Origin: Arachis hypogaea
Taxonomy: Eukaryota > Streptophyta > Magnoliopsida > Fabales > Fabaceae
Assembly: GCF_003086295.3 (NCBI RefSeq)
Contig: NC_092051.1
Location: 68,883,772 to 68,947,771 of the forward strand
Direction of reading: 5' to 3'
Length of the DNA stretch: 64,000 bases
Positions 1 to 11,790 of the stretch are shown here, one piece after another. The notes below the pieces were generated by a model. That model was given only the letters and a program-made list of their open reading frames with translations. It had not been told where the DNA came from and made no database searches. Within the stretch, counting starts at the first letter, position 1; the number at the start of each line of letters is the position of its first letter. The position numbers were made by a program, and so were the translations under genes.

Positions 1-71
1 AGAAGTGCAACCATTCACACAAGAGAAGGAAATTGAAGGTGTCCGTGCAGTCATGAACCATTCCACACATT
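1..71. other. unassigned flank left of E1
   Basis: These bases do not match the aligned part of the intact E1 5' LTR (around 54720-54775) or of the E8 LTR. LTR similarity begins near base 72 at CACATTCATCATGTTCTTGG. This may be a deletion junction or the edge of another insertion. No coding potential is visible. Confidence 0.45.
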
Positions 72-968
72 AATAATCATCACATTCATCATGTTCTTGG
101 GTGCGAATGAATACTTGGAATAAGAATAAGCTTGAATTGAATAGAAAAACAATAGTACTTTGTATTAATTCATGAGGAACAGCAGAGCTCCACACCTTAA
201 TCTATGGGGTGTAGAAACTCGACCGTTGAAAATTACATAAGTGAAAGTGGTCCAGGCATGGCCGAATCGCCAGCCCCCTAAACGTGATCAATGATCAAAA
301 GTGATACAAATATAGTCTCAAAAATGATCAAAAGGTTTTTAAATAAATCACTAAAATTAGTTTTTATACTAAACTAGTAGCTAGGGTTACAAAAATAAGT
401 AAATGATGCAGAAAATCTATTTTCGGGCCCACTTGGTGTGTGCTTGGGCTGAGCATTGAGCTTTCATGTATAGAGACTCTTTTTGGAGTTAAACGCCAGG
501 TTGTAGCCTATTTCTGGCATTTAACTCTGATTTGCAACCTGTTTCTGGCGTTTAACTCCAGAATAGGGCAGGAAGTTGGCGTTTGAACGCCAGTTTGCGT
601 TATCAAAACTCAGGCAAAGTATGGGCTATTATATATTGCTAGAAAGCCCTAGATGTCTACTTTCCAAAGCAATTGAGAGCACACCAATTGGGTTTCTGTA
701 GCTCCAGAAAATCCATTTTGAGTGCAGGGAGGTTAGAATCCAATAACATCTGCAGTCCTTCTTCAGCCTCTGAATCAGATTTTTGCTCAAGTCCCTCAAT
801 TTCAGCCAGAAATTACCTGAAATCACAGAAAAACATACAAACTCATAGTGAAGTCTAGAAATGTGATTTTTATTTAAAAACTAATAAAAATATACTAAAA
901 ACTAACTAAATCATACTAAAAACTATGTAAAAACAATGCCAAAAAGCGTATAAATTATCCGCTTATCA
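72..968 (-). repeat. E1 3' LTR, left part missing
   Basis: It is homologous to 54770-55628 and to 60400-61245. It ends in TTATCA at 968, immediately followed by the polypurine motif. It keeps the palindromic GGCGTTTAACGCC-type motifs (about 485-595) and the GAAAG...CTTTCC hairpin (about 641-665), but has lost roughly the first 740 bases in plus orientation, including the R-U5 end. Confidence 0.85.
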
Positions 969-1006
969 CAACATCAAAGTTAAATTGTTGCTTGTCCCCA
1001 AGCAAC
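969..1006 (-). promoter_or_regulatory. E1 polypurine region with RGGA stem-loop
   Basis: On the minus strand an 8-bp stem GTTGCTTG/CAAGCAAC closed by a GGGA tetraloop (987-1006) is followed by an altered TTTAAGTTTGGTGTTG-type tract that abuts the 3' LTR at 968. Its position fits the plus-strand primer (PPT). The same arrangement occurs in E6, E7 and E8, and with another stem in E3 and E4. Confidence 0.7.
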
Positions 1007-2186
1007 TGAAAATCAAATAGGATAAAAAGAAGAGAATATACTATAAATTCTAAAATATCAATGAAACTTAGCTCCAATTAGATGAGCGGGATTAGTAGCT
1101 TTTTGCCTCTGAATAGTTTTTCCATCTCACTTTATCTTTTAAAGTTCAGAATGATTGGCATCTATAGGAACTCAGAATTTAGATAGTGTTATTGATTCTC
1201 CTAGTTCAGTATGTTGATTCTTGAACACAGCTACTTTATGAGTCTTGGCCGTGGCCCTAAGTACTTTGTTTTCCAGTTTTACCACCGGATACATAAATGT
1301 CACAGACACATAACTGGGTAAACCTTTTCAGATTGTGACTCAGCTTTGCTAGAGTCCCCAATTAGAGGTATCCAGGGTTCTTAAGAACACTCTTTTTGCT
1401 TTGGATCACGACTTTAACCGCTCAGTCTCAAGCTTTTCACTTGACACCTTCACGCCATAAGCACATGGTTAGGGACAGCTTGGTTTAGCCACTTAGGCCA
1501 GGATTTTATTCCTTTGGGCCCTCCTATCCATTAATGCTCAAAGCCTTGGATCCTTTTTATTTTACCCTTGCCTTTTGGTTTAAAGGGTTACTGGCTTTTT
1601 GCTCTTGCCTTTTGGTTTAAAGAGCTATTGGCTTTTTCTGCTTGCTTTTTCTTTTTCTTTTTCTTTTTTTTTTCTTTTATTTTTGCCATATTTTTTTTGC
1701 AAGCCTTGTTATTCACTGCTTTTTCTTGCTTCAAGAGTCAATTTTATGATTTTTCAGATTATCAAATAACATTTCTCCTTTTTCATCATTCTTTCAAGAG
1801 CCAACAATTTTAACATTCATAAACAACAAATTCAAAAGACATATGCACTGTTCAAGCATTCATTCAGAAAATAAAAAGTATTGTCACCACATCAAAATAA
1901 TTAAACTAATTTCAAAGATGAATTCAAAATTATGTACTTCTTGTTCTTTTGTGATTAAAACATTTTTCATTTAAGAAAGGTGATGGATTCATAGGACATT
2001 CATAGCTTTAAGGCATAGACACTTAAACACTAATGATCATGTAATAAAGACACAAACATGAATAAAACATAAAGCATAGAGAATGAAAATAGAAAAAATA
2101 AATAGACAAGGAGATTAAGGAACGGGTCCACCTTAGTGAGGGTGGCGTCTTCCTCCTCTTGAAGAACCAATGGTGCTTTGGAGCTC
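1007..2186 (-). other. E1 3' untranslated region between env-like ORF and LTR
   Basis: No supported gene is present. The stretch matches E8 61284-62379 along its length, including a T-rich block near 1640-1700. Open frames here are low-complexity and not conserved. Confidence 0.7.
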
Positions 2187-2722
2187 CTATATGTCTCTTC
2201 CTTGCCTTTGTTGCTCCTCCCTCATAGCTCTTTGATCTTCTCTAATTTCATGGAGGAGGATGGAATGCTCTTGGTGCTCCACCCTTAGTTGTCCCATGTT
2301 GGAACTTAATTCTCCTAGGGAGGTGTTAATTTTCTCCCAATAGTTTTGTGGAGGGAAGTGCATCCCTTGAGGCATCTCAGGGATTTCATGATGAGGAATT
2401 TCCTCATGCTCTTGTTGAGGTCCATGAGTGGGCTCTCTTGTTTGCTCCATCCTCTTCTTAGTGATTGTCTTGTCCTCTTCAATGAGGATGTCTCCCATTG
2501 AGCTCCTTCCACAGAAATGTCCCTAAGGACTAGGTCCAACCTTTGATCAAAATTGACCCTTCTAGTGAAAGGGTGAGGATCACCTTTTTCTTTGCCACAA
2601 CTTCATAGAAGTGGTCTTGATGGACCTTTGAGATGAATATCTCCATCTCCCATGACTTAGAGGTGGAAGCAATTGCCTTCCCTTTCCTCTTTCTTGAGGT
2701 TTCTCTGGCCTTAGGTGCTATT
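2187..2722 (-). pseudogene. E1 env-position ORF remnant (plant transposon-protein type)
   Basis: This is a broken copy of the ORF that is nearly whole in E8 (63528-62380). The initiator ATG is changed to ATA at 2722-2720. Two internal deletions are seen by comparison with E8: one joins the VVAKKKVI region to the segment just before RVNFDQRLD, the other joins VEGAQW to the GDIPIEEE region. The tail 2498-2187 is still open, reads past the point where E8 has a stop, and ends RQGRDI followed by TAG. The family appears to be the putative plant transposon protein group (I believe Pfam PF20167), found in the env position of Athila-like elements; its function is unknown. The glutamine/glutamate-rich C-terminus looks like a coiled coil. 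Confidence 0.7.
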
Positions 2723-2930
2723 AATGGTTATGAAAAAATAAAAAGCAACACTTTTACCACACCAAACTTAAAATGTTTGCTCGTCCTCGAGCAAAAGAAA
2801 AAGGAAAATAGTAGAAGAAGAAGAAAATGGAGGAGATGGAGGGGAAGTGTGTATTCGGCCAAGAGGGAGAAGAAGTGTTTGTAATGTGTGAAAATGAAGT
2901 AGTGTTGAAGGGTTTATATAGGGGTGGGGG
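2723..2930 (-). promoter_or_regulatory. E1 internal promoter and leader of the env-like ORF
   Basis: The minus strand shows TATATAAA (2920-2913), then a pyrimidine-rich leader of about 165 nt containing a perfect 8-bp stem TTTGCTCG/CGAGCAAA with AGGA loop (2795-2776). TTTTAAGTTTGGTGTGGT follows, then the former ATG at 2722. E8 has the same parts at the same spacing (TATA about 195 nt from ATG). The leader repeats the polypurine-hairpin module found at the 3' LTR. Confidence 0.6.
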
Positions 2931-3199
2931 GAGGGTTAGGTTTTGTGTATTAGGGTTGGGTTTGGGAGGGAAATGGATTTTGAATTTAGAGGTAGGTGGG
3001 GTTTTTAGGGAAGAGTGGATAGATGTGAATGGTGAAGGGTATTTGGGGAAGAGATATGGAAGTGATTGGTGAATGGTATTTGGGAAAGAGTGTTATGAAA
3101 GGGTGTAAAGAAGAGAGAAGAAGAGGTGGGGTAGGTGGGAATCCTGTGGGGTCCACAGATCCGGAGGGGTCAAGGACTTAACATCCCTGCTCCATTTAG

Positions 3200-3435
3200 A
3201 CGTGCAAAACGCCCTTAGAGTGCATTTCTGGCGTTAAACGCCAGGTTGCTGCTTGTTTCTGGCGTTTAACGCTAGCTTTTCTCCCATTCTTGGCGTTAAA
3301 TGCCAATTAGATGCTCTGTTCTGGCGTTAAACGCCATTCTGGTGCATGTTTCTGGCGTTAAACACCCAGAATGGTGCCAGACTGGGTGTTTAACGCCCAT
3401 TCTGCTACTCTTTCTGGCATTTAAACGCTAGTAAG
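3200..3435. repeat. E1 internal palindrome array (TGGCGTTAAACGCCA type)
   Basis: Six or more short palindromes of the form TGGCGTTAAACGCCA, intact or with one or two changes, are spaced about 30-45 bp apart. The same motif occurs in the U3 of the E1 and E8 LTRs. Here it lies between gag-protease and the TATA box of the env-like ORF. The flanks (2931-3199, 3436-3568) hold no gene. Confidence 0.75.
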
Positions 3436-3568
3436 CTCTTCCTCCAGGGGGTGAGCTATTTTTCATTCTGTTTTTTATTTTTCAATTGTTTTTGTGACTT
3501 CACATGATCATCAACCTAAAGAAAACATGAAATAGCAATGGAAAATAAATAGATATAATTAAATAACA

Positions 3569-3584
3569 TTGGATTGCCTCCCAA
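3569..3584 (-). promoter_or_regulatory. E1 post-gag-pol stem-loop (loop AGGCAA)
   Basis: The minus strand reads TTGGG-AGGCAA-TCCAA, a 5-bp stem with one G-T pair, just after the end of gag-protease at 3634. E6, E3 and E4 have stem-loops at the same place with different stems but loops AGGCAA, GGACAA and AGACAA. Confidence 0.55.
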
Positions 3585-3633
3585 CAAGTGCTTCTTTAAT
3601 GTCAATAGCTTGACAGTGAGCTCTCATGGAGCC

Positions 3634-5940
3634 TCACAGATAATCAGAGCAGGGTTGGGGCCTCTCAACACCAAACTTAGAGTTTGGTTGTGGCCTCCCA
3701 ACACCAAACTGAGAGTTTGAATGTGGGGGTTTTTTTTTACTCTGTATTGAGAGAAGCTTTTCATGCTTCCTCTCCATGGTTACAAAAGGAGAACCTTGAG
3801 TCTTGAATACAAGGTAGTCTTCATTCAACTGAAGGACCAACTCTCCTCTGTCAACATCAATCACAGCTTTTTCTGTGGCTAGGAAGGGTCTGCCAAGGAT
3901 GATAGATTCATCCTCATCCTTCCCAGTGTCTAGGATTATGAAATCAGCAGGGATGTAAAGGACTTCAACCTTTACTAGCATGTCCTCTACTAGTCCATAA
4001 GCCTATTTCATTGATTTGTCTGCCATTTCTAGTGAGATTCTTGCAGCTTGTACCTTAAAGATTCCCAGTTCCTCCATTACAGAGAATGGCATGAGGTTTA
4101 TCCCTGACCCCAGGTCACACAGAGCCTTCTCAAAGGTCATAGTGCCTATGGTACAAGGTATGAAGAATTTTCCGGGATCCGATTTCTTCTGTGTAATGTC
4201 TGCCTCATTAATGCATTTAGTTCATTGGTGAGCAAGGGGAGGTTCATCCTCCCAAGTCTCAGTACCAAATAACTTGGTATTCAGCTTCATGATTGCTCCT
4301 AGATATTTAGCAACACTCTCTTCAGTGATGTCTTCATCCTCTTCAGAGGAAGAATATTCATCAGAGCTCATGAATGGCAGAAGGAAGTTCAATGGAATCT
4401 TTATGGTCTTTGTATAAGCCTCAGATTCCTTTGGTTCATCAAAGGAAAACTCCTTTCTATCCAGAGGACGTCCCATGAGGCCTTTCTCACTGAGACTCAC
4501 GTCCTCCTCACTCTCTCCAGGTTCGGCCATGTTGGTCATGGTTATGGCCTTGCACTCTCTCTTGCGATTTTCTTCTATATTGCTTGGGAGAGTACTGGGA
4601 GGAGTTTCAGTAATCTTCTTACTCAGCTGACCCACCTGTGCCTCCAAATTTCTAATAGAGGACCTTGTTTCATTCATAAAACTTAGTGTGGTCTTGGATA
4701 GATCAGAGACTATGGTTGCCAGGCCAGAATGGCTCTGTTCAGAATTCTCTGTCTGTTGCTGAGAAGATGATGGAAAAGGCTTGCTATTGCTAAACCTATT
4801 TCTTCCACTATTATTATTGAAGCCTTGTTGAGGCTTCTGTTGATCCTTCCATGAGAGATTAGGATGATTTCTCCATGAAGGATTATAGGTGTTTCCATAG
4901 GATTCTCCCATGTAATTCACCTCTGCCATTGCAGGGTTCTTAGGATTATAAGCTTCTTCTTCAGAAGATGCTTCTTTAGTACTGTTGGATGCAGCTTGCA
5001 ATCTATTCAGACTCTGAGAAATCATATTCACTTACTGAGTCAATATTTTGTTCTGAGCCAATATGGCATTCAGAGTATCAATTTCAAGAACTCCCTTTTT
5101 CTGAGGCGTCCCATTATTCACAGGACTCCTTTCAGAGGTGTACATGAACTAGTTATTTGCAATAATTTCAATGAGTTCCTGAGCTTCTGCAGTGGTTTTT
5201 AGATGAAGAGATCCTTCTGCAGAATGGTCCGATGACATTTTTGACAACTCAGACAGACCATCATAGAATATACATATGATGCTCCTTTCTGGAAGCATGT
5301 CAGTAGGACACCTTTTGATCAATTGCTTATATCTTTCCCAAGCTTCATAGAGGGACTCACCTTCCTTCTGTCTGAAGGTTTGGATTTCCACTCTAAGCTT
5401 GCTCATCTTTTAAGGTGGAAAGAATTTGGCCAAGAAAGCACTGACCAGCTTTTCCCAAGAGTTCAGGCTTTCCTTAGGTTGTGAATTCAACCATGTTCTA
5501 GCTCTGTCTCTTACAGCAAAATGGAAAAGCATAAGCCTGTAGACCTCGGGATCAACTTCATTGGTCTTGACAGTGTCACAGATTTGCAAGAATTCAGCTA
5601 AGAACTGATGAGGATCTTCCAATGGGAGTCCATGAAACTTGCAATTCTGTTGCATTAAAGAAACTAATTAAGGCTTAAGCTCAAAGTTGTTTGTTCCAAT
5701 GGCAGGAATTGAGATGCTTCTTCCATAGAAGTTAGAAGAGGGTGCAATGAAGTCACCAAGCATCTTCCTTGCATTGTTGGCATTGTTGTTATTTTCGGCC
5801 ATGTCTCCTTCTTTTTCGAAAAATTCTGTCAGGTCCTCTCCAGAGGGTTGTGCTTTAGCTTCTCTTAGTTTCCCCTTAAAAGTCCTTTCAGGTTTAGGAT
5901 CAGCTTCAATAAGAATGTCTTTATCCCTGTTCCTGCTCAT
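3634..5940 (-). pseudogene. gag-pro: E1 gag-protease
   Basis: The start is MSRNRDKDILIEADPKPERT at 5940. A gag capsid domain follows (FHGLPLEDPHQFLAEFLQIC, then LVSAFLAKFFPP and ESLYEAWERYKQLIKRCP, typical of Athila-like gag), then a long hydrophilic linker (5031-4222). An aspartic protease follows, with the active-site segment CDLGSGINLMP around 4120 and a later ILGRPFLAT block. The reading frame is broken by several stops and shifts (near 5660, 5408, 5140 and 4222; TAG at 4005-4003). No CCHC knuckle is visible. The C-terminus carries a short tandem repeat (FGVGRPQP/FGVERPQP) and stops at 3634. RT, RNase H and integrase are missing, not merely mutated, because the post-pol stem-loop follows within about 50 bp. 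Confidence 0.8.
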
Positions 5941-5944
5941 ATGA

Positions 5945-7182
5945 AAAAGAAGAGAACAGAAAAGAAGAGGAATTCTCTATGTCACAGTATAGAGATTCCT
6001 TTATGTGAGTAGAAGTAGAGAAGAATAGAAGAAGGAGATGAGAGGGGGAAGAATTCGAAAATAAAATAAAAATATTTTTGTTTTTATTTTAAATATTAGT
6101 TATAATTCGAAAATTAAAAAGAAAAATAAAATTAAATTAAAATTTAAAACAATTAGTTAATTAAAATGGTTAGTGATTTTCGAAAAACAATTAGTTAATT
6201 TGAAAAAGTGTTAGTGATTTTCGAAAATCAGAGAGAGGAAAGTAGTTAGATAGTTTTGAAAAAGATAAGAATTTTAAAATCAAACAAAAAGTCAAGTGGT
6301 TAATTGAAAAAGATTTTGAGAATCAATTTTGAAAAGATAAGAAGTTAGAAAAGATTTTGAAATTGAGTTTTGAAAAAGATATGATTGAAATTTATTTTGA
6401 AAAAGATTTGAAAAAGAAATTTAAAAGATTGAATTTTGAAATTAAAGTTGATTACTTGACTAATAAGAAACTAAAAGATATGATTTTAAAATTTCAAGAT
6501 TGAAACTTTTCTTAATAGGCAAGTAACAACTTGATATTTTTAAATCAAAATATTAATTGGTAGCATTAATTTCGAAAATATGAGATAAAATAATAAAAAG
6601 ATTTTGAAAATTAAAATTTAAAAAAAAAATTTGAAAAAAAATATAAAAATAAATGAAAAAGATTTGATTTTTGAAAAAGATTTGAAAAGATAGAATTTTT
6701 AAATTGAAAATTTGACTTGACTTATAAGAAACAACTAGATTTTTAAAAATTTTTGACTAAGTCAATCCAAATTTTCGAATTTTATGAGAAAAATAAGGGA
6801 AAGATATTTTTTGATTTTTGAATTTTTAATGAAGAGAGAGAAAAACACTAAAATGATGCAAAACATGAAAAATTCAAGATCAAAACTAATAATACATGCA
6901 AGAACACTTTGAATATCAAGATGAACACCAAGAACATTTTGAATGTCAAGATGAACACCAAGAACTTATTTTTGAAAATTTTTAAGAAAAAAAAGACATG
7001 CAAGACACCAAACTTAAAAATTTTCAAACTTTAGACACTAACAAATTGAAAATGCATATGAAAAACAAGAAAAGACACAAAATATGAAAATGAAAAGATC
7101 AAACAAGAAGATCATCAAGAACAACTTGAAGATCATGAAGAACACTATGCATGAATTTTCGAAAATAAGAAAAATGCAATTG
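5945..7182 (-). other. E1 5' leader (main part)
   Basis: This is an AT-rich, low-complexity untranslated leader made of degenerate TTTTCGAAAATC and GAAAAAGATTTTGAAA words. It continues at 53724-53961 on the other side of E2. No gene is supported. Confidence 0.7.
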
Positions 7183-7187
7183 ACACC
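7183..7187. repeat. TSD of E2, left copy (ACACC)
   Basis: ACACC here is repeated exactly at 53719-53723, directly outside the two ends of E2. Removing E2 and one copy rejoins the E1 leader. Confidence 0.95.
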
Positions 7188-7721
7188 TGTTCATACCTTG
7201 GGTCGAACTGTCCTACCCGGGATGTTCTACCAACAAGACGACCGACCTCTTCAGGTCAGGACAATCCGACCTCTTCTCAAAGAGCTCGGCCAAATCGACA
7301 GGAAAGCCCAAAAAAGGGCCCAACTCGAGGAATACGACCCAAATCCAAAGGCAGCCCAAGCCTATAGAGATAAGGGCAGTTCCTTTAAAGATAAGCTGAC
7401 CTCACCAAAAGATAAGATAAAGATAACTAACTTATCTTATCTAAAAAGGTCACTCCACGCTACTATAAATACACTGGAGCACCCAGGTATAACTCATACT
7501 CTGATTCTACTAAAAACCTGCTTAATACCCTTGCTAACTTAAGCATCGGAGTCCCTTGCAGGTACCACCACCCTCCGGTGACAAAGGATCAGCAGCATTA
7601 CCAGTCCAACAAGTCGGAGCGACTGCTCCGGCCACCACCCACAGCCGGACACGTCATTGTCAATCAGTACAGAAGATCTCGTCCGAGATCGACCTACAGT
7701 TTCAGATAACCCCCTAAACAT
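7188..7721 (+). repeat. E2 5' LTR
   Basis: It is 534 bp, starts TGTTCATACC and ends CTAAACA. It is collinear with 53186-53718 (533 bp). A TATA box TATAAATA lies at 7464-7471. Confidence 0.95.
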
Positions 7722-7722
7722 T

Positions 7723-7740
7723 GGCACCATTGCCGGGATC
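7723..7740 (+). promoter_or_regulatory. E2 primer-binding site
   Basis: TGGCACCATTGCCGGGAT starts one base after the LTR. It resembles the tRNA-Asp complement TGGCGCCGTTGCCGGGGA with four mismatches, so tRNA-Asp priming is likely but not certain. Confidence 0.7.
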
Positions 7741-7759
7741 CGGAAGTCATCCCATCACC

Positions 7760-8942
7760 ATGGCAGATGACCATGACAACGATCACGATTCAGATCTGAA
7801 AGATAGAACACCGCACAAGAATGCGGACACTACATCAAAAGATACACCTCAACCTAACAAAACACTGATTCACCGACGGTGGAAGCCATGGAGGCACTTC
7901 AAGATCGCTTGAAGCAACTCAAAAAAGGGGCGGAGCATCAACGAGAAGCTGAGAAAAACCTACAAAGGGAAATAAGACGACGCCGGGAATTGGAGGACAA
8001 ACTCCTAAAAATCGAAGCCAATCTCAAGGCCAAAGCTAATCGATCCTCTCATAAGGATAGCTCCCGCAAGGATCAAGATCCATTTACCAAGGAGATCATG
8101 AAGACCAAAATCCCGAAAGACTTTAAGCTCCCGGATATGACTTTGTATGACGGTACTACAGACCCCGGCCATCATCTCAGCAATTTTAGAAGTAGAATGT
8201 ACCTCACCAACGCCTCAGATGCAGTTCGCTGCAAAGCCTTTCCAACTACTCTAACAAAGACAGCAATTAGATGGTTCGACAATCTACCTCCTAGCTCCAT
8301 CTCAAGCTTCGACGACTTAGCCAAGAATTTTCTAGCCAGATTCTCCATCCAAAAAGGCCAAGTCTACTAGGAATCAAGCAAGGAGATCGGGAAAGTCTTC
8401 GTAACTACATGGAAAGATTCAACAAAATATGCCTAGACATACAAAGCCTACCAACAGAGGCCGCTATCATGGGCCTCATCAATGGCCTGCGAGAGGGACC
8501 TTTTAGCCAATCTATATCAAAAAAATACCCCACATCTCTGAACAAAGTGCAAGAACGAGCGGAGAAATACATCAACATGGAGGAAAATTCTTGACTAGGA
8601 GAGAACTCAAAATCCGGATTCACCTATCCCTCCCGGGACAAGGATAAAGAGTCCAAAAAGAAGGAAGATCGACATGGGGAAAAAATAAAAAAATACCACA
8701 ATTACACCCCTCTTCGGGTGTCCCTTGTGGACGTCTACAGAGAAGTCTGCCACACTGAAAACATACCTCCAGATCGACCACTCAAAGGCAAGAAAGGAGG
8801 AGGAAACCGGACCGAATATTCTGAGTACCATCGAATCCGCGGGCATTCCACCAACAAATATTTTGACTTAAAAAATGTCATAGAAAAAGTAGTAAGAGAG
8901 GGAAAACTAGATCGGTATCTGGCCACCCAGGACGATGAGTAA
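7760..8942 (+). pseudogene. gag: E2 gag (Tat type)
   Basis: The structural protein starts at ATG 7760 (MADDHDNDHDSD). A frameshift near 7870 leads into a charged coiled coil (LQDRLKQLKKGAEHQREAEK onward, about 7890-8050). The gag core follows (DFKLPDMTLYDGTTDPGHHL, then AIRWFDNLPPSSI and FLARFSIQ; to 8360). A second shift near 8360 leads into ESLRNYMERFNKICLDIQ, and a stop at 8595 follows the NMEENS segment. The C-terminal block keeps the outline of a zinc knuckle (EYHRIRGHSTNKYFDLK), but the expected cysteines are S and Y or F, so metal binding should be lost. The last open stretch ends at 8942. Confidence 0.85.
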
Positions 8943-9014
8943 AGAAAAAAAAGAAGGGACGAAGATGTCGGACGAACAGAGCGATCACCTCGTACACCAG
9001 AAAGACACGTCCAT

Positions 9015-9662
9015 ATGATACACGGTGGATTTGCGGGAGGAGGAATCTCCAAATCATCTCGCAAAAGATACTTTAAAGAAGTGTATCATGTTGAGGGGAA
9101 AGAGGAAACACCCGACATCCCTGTAATTACTTTCACCAAAGAAGACGCATCTGGTATCATCTTAGGACACGACGATCCCATGGTCATCACAATTATACTA
9201 GAAAACGCAAATCTCCATTGCACCCTGATAGACCAAGGGAGCTCCGCCGACATCTTGTCCAAAACTGCCTTCGACAAGCTCGGCCTGGAAGAAAAAGAAC
9301 TCAGAGCATATCCGAAAAGTCTGTTCGGACTGGGAGACACCCCAGTTCAACCACTTGGATACATATCACTACACACAACCTTTGAGAAAGGGAACCAATG
9401 AAAAACACTCAAGATAGACTACATCGTGGTCGACATGAGCTTAGCTTTCAACGCCCTAATAGGTCGGACAACACTGAATCAGCTCGGCGCAATAGTCTTG
9501 ACTCCACATCTGTGCATGAAATTCCCAACTGCAGAAGGGATAGCTACAATAAAAGCAGACCAGAAGATGGCGCACCGCTATTACAACGAAAGTCTAAACC
9601 TCAGAGGCAGAGGAGAAGAATTCCACACAATCGAACTCAGTGGAGTTCAGAGGCGGGAATAA
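9015..9662 (+). pseudogene. pro: E2 protease
   Basis: A retropepsin-like domain is read in the frame shared by most of pol. The active-site region is LIDQGSSADILSKTAFDKLG (about 9225-9285), the Tat-type variant of the usual D-T/S-G. Downstream, YIVVDMSLAFNALIGRTTLN matches the conserved second half of the domain, including the ALIGR flap-like block. Stops interrupt the frame at 9399-9401 (TGA) and 9660-9662 (TAA). It would process the gag-pol polyprotein. Confidence 0.8.
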
Positions 9663-10735
9663 CTCCGCCCACAACCTGAAGGTGAAATAGAAAAAGTCCA
9701 GATCGGAGATATCCCGGACAAAACAACCAATATTGGTACGACCCTAAAGGGAGACATAAAAGAATCAATTGTACAGTTCTTACGAGATAATGTCGACCTC
9801 TTTGCATGGAAGGCTGCAGACATGCCGGGTATAGACCCCAAATTAATGTGCCACAAGTTGGCGGTCTACCCAGGATCTCGTCCAGTATAACAACGGCGAA
9901 GAAAGCTCAGGCCAGAACGATCCCAAGCTGTGGAAGAGCAGGTACAAGCTCTACTAGAAGCAGGATTCATAAGAGAAGTCAAGTATCCACTATGGCTAGC
10001 TAACGTCGTCTTGGTGAAAAAATCAAATGGGAAGTGGCGAATGTGCACCGATTACACTGATCTCCACAAAACCTGCCCAAAAGATCCTTATCCACTCCCA
10101 AGTATCGACGCTCTGCTAGATGCCTCCTCCGGATATAAATACCTCTCATTTATGGACGCATATTCGGGATATAACCAAATCCCAATGTATCCACCCGACC
10201 AAGAAAAAACTTCATTTTTAACCCTAAAAGCAAACTACTGCTACATCGTCATGCCTTTTGGTATCAAAAATGAAAGAGCTACTTATTAGAGATTAATGAA
10301 TAAGATCTTTACCGATCACATAAAAAAAATCATGGAAGTCTATGTGGACGACATGTTAATAAAGACACAAGGTAAGGAGACGCTATTATCCGACTTCGAT
10401 ACTATAAGAAGGCATGGCATGCGACTCAATCCTGCAAAATACACCTTCGCAGTAGAAGCTGGAAAATTCTTGGGTTTTATGCTCACACAAAGAGGAATAG
10501 AGGAAAATCCGGATAAATGTCGGGCCATACTCGACATGAAGAGCCCGACTTCTGTCAAAGAGGTACAACAACTCAACGGGAGGTTGGCAGCCTTGTCCAG
10601 ATTTCTAGCCGGATCGGCAATAAGATCTCTCCCCTTCTACGCTACTCTAAGGAAGGGAAAAAGTTCGAATGGACAAAAGAGTGCGAGCAAGCCTTCCAAG
10701 ATTTCAAAAGATTCATGGGATAACCACCTATCCTA
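9663..10735 (+). pseudogene. pol: E2 reverse transcriptase
   Basis: This is the RT domain of a Tat element. Recognisable blocks are ANVVLVKKSNGKWRMCTDYT, DLHKTCPKDPYPLPSID, FMDAYSGYNQIPM, the MPFG turn and the catalytic YVDD (EVYVDDMLIKT, about 10335). The thumb follows (LNPAKYTFAVEAGKFLGFML). Stops lie at 9888 (TAA) and 10288 (TAG, where relatives have Q). A frameshift near 10660 moves the reading to another frame. Enzyme activity is not possible from this copy. Confidence 0.88.
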
Positions 10736-11790
10736 ACTCGGCCACGGGAAGGAGAACCACTCACATTGTACCTCGCAGTAGGAAGTCGGGCAGTAGCCTC
10801 AGCACTAGTTCGAGATGATGACAGTGGGCAACAACCCATATACTTCATCAGTAAAGCATTACAAGGGTCCGAGCTGAACTACCAAAAAATAGAAAAGTTT
10901 GCATACGCCCTCATACTAACATCTCGATGACTTCATCAATACTTCCAAGCCCACACCATTAGGGTTCGGACTAACCAGCCTATAAAAGGAATTTTACAGA
11001 AAACAGACCTAGCAGGCAGAATTTTGCAATGGGCAGTCGAGTTGTCCGAATTTGATCTTCAATACGAAGCTCGGACAGCCATCAAGTCACAATACCTGGC
11101 CGACTTCATCGCAGAATTTACGGACACCCCGGAACCCCCCACAGAATGGAGTCTCTACGTGGACGGTTCTTCAAATAAAACTAGAAGCGGCACAGGTGTG
11201 ATAATTGATAGCGACCGAGGAACCCAAATCGAACTCTCCCTCAAATTCGGGTTTCCTGCCTCGAACAACCAAGCAGAATATGAGGCACTACTAGCTGGTT
11301 TGAAGCTGGCTAGAGAGGTTGGAGCTCAAAAGCTTATCATCTTCAGCGATTCACAAGTAGTCACTTCACAAATAGCAAGAAGCTACCAAGCCAGAGATTT
11401 CACCATGAAAAAATATTTGGACAAAACCAGGGAACAGCTCGGACGACTAGGAGAATATGAAGTCCGTCACATACCCCGAGAACAGAATGCCCGAGCTGAC
11501 GCACTCTCAAAACTAGCCAGCACCAAACCAGGGGGCAACAATAGAAGCCTCATCCAAGAAATGCTGCATTCTCCGTCAATCTCGGAAGAAGAAAAAATCC
11601 TAGCCATAATAGGTCAGGATCAAGGATGGATGACCCCCATAATTAACTACCTCAAAACAGAAACACTCCCCACAGATGAAAAGGAGGCAAAGAGGTTAAA
11701 ACGGGAGGCACAACACTACACTATCATAAATAATACTCTATACAAAAGAGGGATTTCAATACCATTGTTAAAATGTGTGCCGACTTCCAA
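10736..11790 (+). pseudogene. pol: E2 RNase H and archaeal-type RNase H
   Basis: A degenerate first RNase H/connection domain (YFISKALQGSELNYQKIEKF, about 10840-10920; stop TGA at 10928) is followed by an open 260-residue stretch (11024-11806). This carries a second RNase H with the D-E-D-D pattern: VDGSSN (about 11160), AEYEALLAGL, FSDSQ and ARADALSKL. A second, archaeal-like RNase H is a known signature of the Tat lineage. A stop also lies at 10724. The frame shifts again near 11785, before integrase. Confidence 0.88.

Noticed and set aside
2633..3072. Two plus-strand ORFs rich in G, R, K and E
   Set aside because: They are the complement of the pyrimidine-rich leader and promoter of the env-like ORF, and are not kept in E8.
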